This document shows, in pieces, positions 63,101 through 63,660 of a DNA stretch of 63,660 nt. The notes beneath the pieces were generated by a model. The model ran no database searches. It was not told the DNA's origin and saw only the letters and a program-made list of their open reading frames with translations. How positions within the stretch are numbered: position 1 is the stretch's first letter; each line of letters starts with the position of its first letter. Source of the stretch: Acidobacteriaceae bacterium (GTDB lineage: Bacteria; Acidobacteriota; Terriglobia; Terriglobales; Acidobacteriaceae). Location of the stretch: the NCBI GenBank assembly GCA_021323655.1, contig JAJPKO010000044.1:1-63660 (forward strand). Direction: 5' to 3'. The translations under genes were made by a program, and so were the position numbers.

Positions 63101-63336
63101 GCCCCGGACTCTCCACTCTCGATCTTTCGCTGAGAAAGAACACAGCAATTTCCGAACGTTTGAATCTCCAGTTCCGCAGCGAGTTCTTCAACATCCTGAA
63201 CCGCACAAACTTCGGCATACCCAACACGGTTGTCTATTCATCCGCCTCTTCGACTCCGTCCCCTACCGCCGGAGTCATCACAACCACAGCCACCACTTCA
63301 AGACAAATTCAGTTCGGACTGAAACTGCTCTTTTAA
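60163..63336 (+). CDS. TonB-dependent receptor, Oar/CarboxypepD_reg type (second copy)
   Basis: A 1057-residue outer-membrane protein. The ATG at 60163 has CAGGAG 6 bases upstream. Signal peptide to SAQ, then a carboxypeptidase-regulatory-like domain (ATISGTVRDTSGAAIPQAAI, GAYKVTAEKDGFSTQ), plug (KELPLNGRSFDELITLNPAV, GAQVSIVTASGTNQLHGSAF) and barrel ending in a phenylalanine (QFGLKLLF). The substrate is unknown. It has no SusD or hydrolase partner here. It stands alone between two palindromic elements and after the heme operon; a role in heme uptake is possible but nothing in the sequence shows it. Confidence 0.92.
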   Translation: MKRERMRTQIFTLSLLLAVIALSRPGITSAQVVGATISGTVRDTSGAAIPQAAITVHNLETGAERKVSSDGEGHYSAPSLPVGAYKVTAEKDGFSTQSRSGVNLVIGQSTVVDFSLAVGQVHEEVAVTDAPQTVNSTTQAVSGLVNERQVKELPLNGRSFDELITLNPAVVNYTGQRSGSVGTTNSSPGNMFAVAGHRAQDNLFLLNGIEYTGASEINVTPGGVSGQLLGVDAVREFNVVYDTYGAEYGKRPGAQVSIVTASGTNQLHGSAFEFLRNSALDARNYFDQGNVPIFQRNQFGGALGGPLVRSKLLLFGNYEGFRQNLGLSNVTLVPDNASRAKAVASVQPLLALWPVQNGPELGSGIAEAFNHPLQRIREDFGTTRLDYNISQKDSAFAVYTIDDSSAKTPTVNPLSSVDTALREQVLSAQEQHIFSSSVLNTLRFGLSRASFYFTGETPVGLPGWVAGKPIGAIVIGGGTALNGASQISLAGTNAGSNLHAVRNLFNWDDHVFISHGKNQLEAGIWLQRIQSNSNLAQYQYGQASFSSLSAFLNGTVSTFTVVPSPTELGWRSLEGAGFVQDTLRLRQDLELRLGFRFESTNGWNEAQGRASNYLFDQNGVLETQPHIGDSAFTNNRAKFLPEPRIGLAWSPRQTTVVHAGFGIYRTLLDSLDYRLDQNAPFNTTQSIKNIPVTNLHFVPGQALPSGSLVSPSGIQPDAQTPTLLSWSLNVEQQIVPGTSLAIGYLGSHSYHQMLSADMNEPVPVICPAAPCPASLPARTIYYPKGSPLANPNLANSTTWISRGVGSYNGLTVDLNRRFQHGLQLRGVYTFSKNLDEGTAWNSSVGANAPGFVMYPARPDWDYGRANTDIRHLAVINGTYELPFGQGKLWLNGGNPWQQKTLSGWTTSAIVTFQSGLPFTPQLGFNPSNNGDSRNPVRPSINPNFNGKVIEGRPSQYFNPNAFIVPVFGTYGNLGRNTLTGPGLSTLDLSLRKNTAISERLNLQFRSEFFNILNRTNFGIPNTVVYSSASSTPSPTAGVITTTATTSRQIQFGLKLLF

Positions 63337-63355
63337 CGCTGCTCTTTTCAATAAA

Positions 63356-63399
63356 TTCCATGGTGGATTCCGCCACTTTCCACCAAATCCACCATGGAA
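63356..63399. repeat. Perfect 14-bp inverted repeat after the receptor gene
   Basis: TTCCATGGTGGATT (63356-63369) and AATCCACCATGGAA (63386-63399) with a 16-base loop, 20 bases after the stop codon. It has no following T tract, so it is either a weak terminator, an RNA end-stabilising hairpin or a mobile-element remnant. Confidence 0.75.
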
Positions 63400-63416
63400 C
63401 GACACCAACCAGCCAG

Positions 63417-63533
63417 TTGTGTCGCGGTTTGGGTTTGTTTTTGAAAGGGCGTCGGCTTCAGCCGTGCCGATAAGTGAGAAAACAAGGGACTTTTAAGCCC
63501 CGAGGGAACCTGGGAATTCAAACTGCGACACTA
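63417..63533. mobile_element. MITE-like palindromic element copy 2
   Basis: 117 bases from TTGTGTCGCGGTTT (63417-63430) to AAACTGCGACACTA (63520-63533). Internal CGGCTTCAGCCG and AGGGACTTTTAAGCCCC are related to the internal parts of copy 1 at 59763-59872. It differs from copy 1 by several substitutions and short indels. Confidence 0.75.
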
Positions 63534-63559
63534 CCAACCAATCGGTCTGCTGGGTGTTC

Positions 63560-63606
63560 GTAGCAAGTGAAATGTCCGGTTTTTGGTAGCAGATGAAATG
63601 TCCGGT
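63560..63606 (+). repeat. Two 21-bp direct repeats, probable insertion-sequence end
   Basis: GTAGCAAGTGAAATGTCCGG plus T (63560-63580) and GTAGCAGATGAAATGTCCGG plus T (63586-63606) differ at two positions. Such repeated TGAAATGTCCGG words are typical of IS ends that bind a transposase several times (IS21/IS481-like); a frame begins right after. Confidence 0.55.
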
Positions 63607-63660
63607 ATGGTTTATAAGGCCGCCGTCGTGGAAGTTGTTGGAAAGTGGGAATCCCGCGCG
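63607..63660 (+). CDS. Partial ORF at the window end, probable transposase start
   Basis: ATG at 63607 opens a frame reading MVYKAAVVEVVGKWESRA up to the end of the window, immediately after two direct repeats. Only 18 codons are visible, so the family cannot be named. Location suggests the transposase gene of an insertion sequence. Confidence 0.4.
   Translation, partial: MVYKAAVVEVVGKWESRA

Noticed and set aside
60163-63336. Calling the second TonB receptor a heme receptor from its position after the heme operon
   Set aside because: No heme-receptor motif (such as FRAP/NPNL with the histidine) is seen, and the palindromic element and a separate promoter lie between them.
59763-63533. Reading the two palindromic elements as simple terminators
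   Set aside because: Both lie near stop codons, but they are over 100 bases long and share ends and internal order, which ordinary terminators would not.

Overview
The window looks like chromosomal DNA of an Acidobacteriota member, most likely of the Terriglobia/Acidobacteriaceae group. This is inferred from gene content, not from a database match. The pointers are two very large Oar/CarboxypepD_reg-type TonB-dependent receptors without SusD partners, a GH92 mannosidase, DUF1501 and ferritin-like Tat proteins, a slipin-NfeD pair, a split ATP synthase cluster, the order tig-clpP-clpX, and high-GC coding with frequent GTG/TTG starts. Dispersed palindromic repeats also occur between genes. Most of the window is ordinary core genome with accessory patches.

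Layout. 1-276: 3' part of the tmRNA. 0.5-9.1 kb: a carbohydrate-linked block with a NarL-type response regulator, a convergent sensor kinase with a jelly-roll-like sensor domain, an outer-membrane receptor and a secreted GH92 enzyme. 9.1-11.1 kb: small or uncharacterised genes. 11.2-14.6 kb: protein quality control (tig, clpP, clpX). 14.8-17.2 kb: a CPCC zinc protein, a WYL regulator fused to a PP2C phosphatase, and a divergent DinB gene across a palindromic operator. 17.2-20.2 kb: aldose epimerase lipoprotein, DUF3467 protein, tRNA-Leu, an orphan CoA-transferase B subunit. 20.3-22.2 kb: atpZ-atpI-atpB-atpE. 22.4-28 kb: lysS, CDGSH protein, secreted TPR protein, HD protein, ferritin-like protein. 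28.1-32.1 kb: tRNA-Arg overlapped by a CPBP protease gene, then rpsO-pnp. 32.1-32.6 kb: remnants of a nucleotidyltransferase locus. 32.6-37.4 kb: a propeller-like exported protein, a small membrane protein, secA. 37.5-43 kb: CAP protein, FtsB-like protein, phosphohexomutase, cutA, bioY, mqnD-like gene. 43.1-50.7 kb: purB, SPOR-slipin-NfeD cluster, TPR lipoprotein-like protein, GT39 transferase. 50.9-54.5 kb: HAD-BtuF-like-NUDIX operon and a sialate O-acetylesterase. 54.5-55.6 kb: a hydrolase lacking its catalytic serine and histidine, with a zinc-ribbon partner. 55.6-59.8 kb: Rieske-DoxX-hemE-hemH-hemY operon. 59.8-63.5 kb: a second TonB-dependent receptor bracketed by two MITE-like palindromic elements, followed by what looks like an insertion-sequence end.

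How the genes fit together: the first block resembles a glycan-uptake locus with its own signalling pair. The heme operon is tightly overlapped and carries two redox or membrane proteins at its head. The most unusual protein is the HTH-WYL-PP2C fusion at 15-16.6 kb, which joins a one-component DNA-binding regulator to an RsbU/SpoIIE-type phosphatase. Repeat families are a second theme: a GGGTGCCC/GCTAA hairpin family (four copies, one read into a protein tail), a CATCCTGAG element, and TAGTGTC-ended palindromes.
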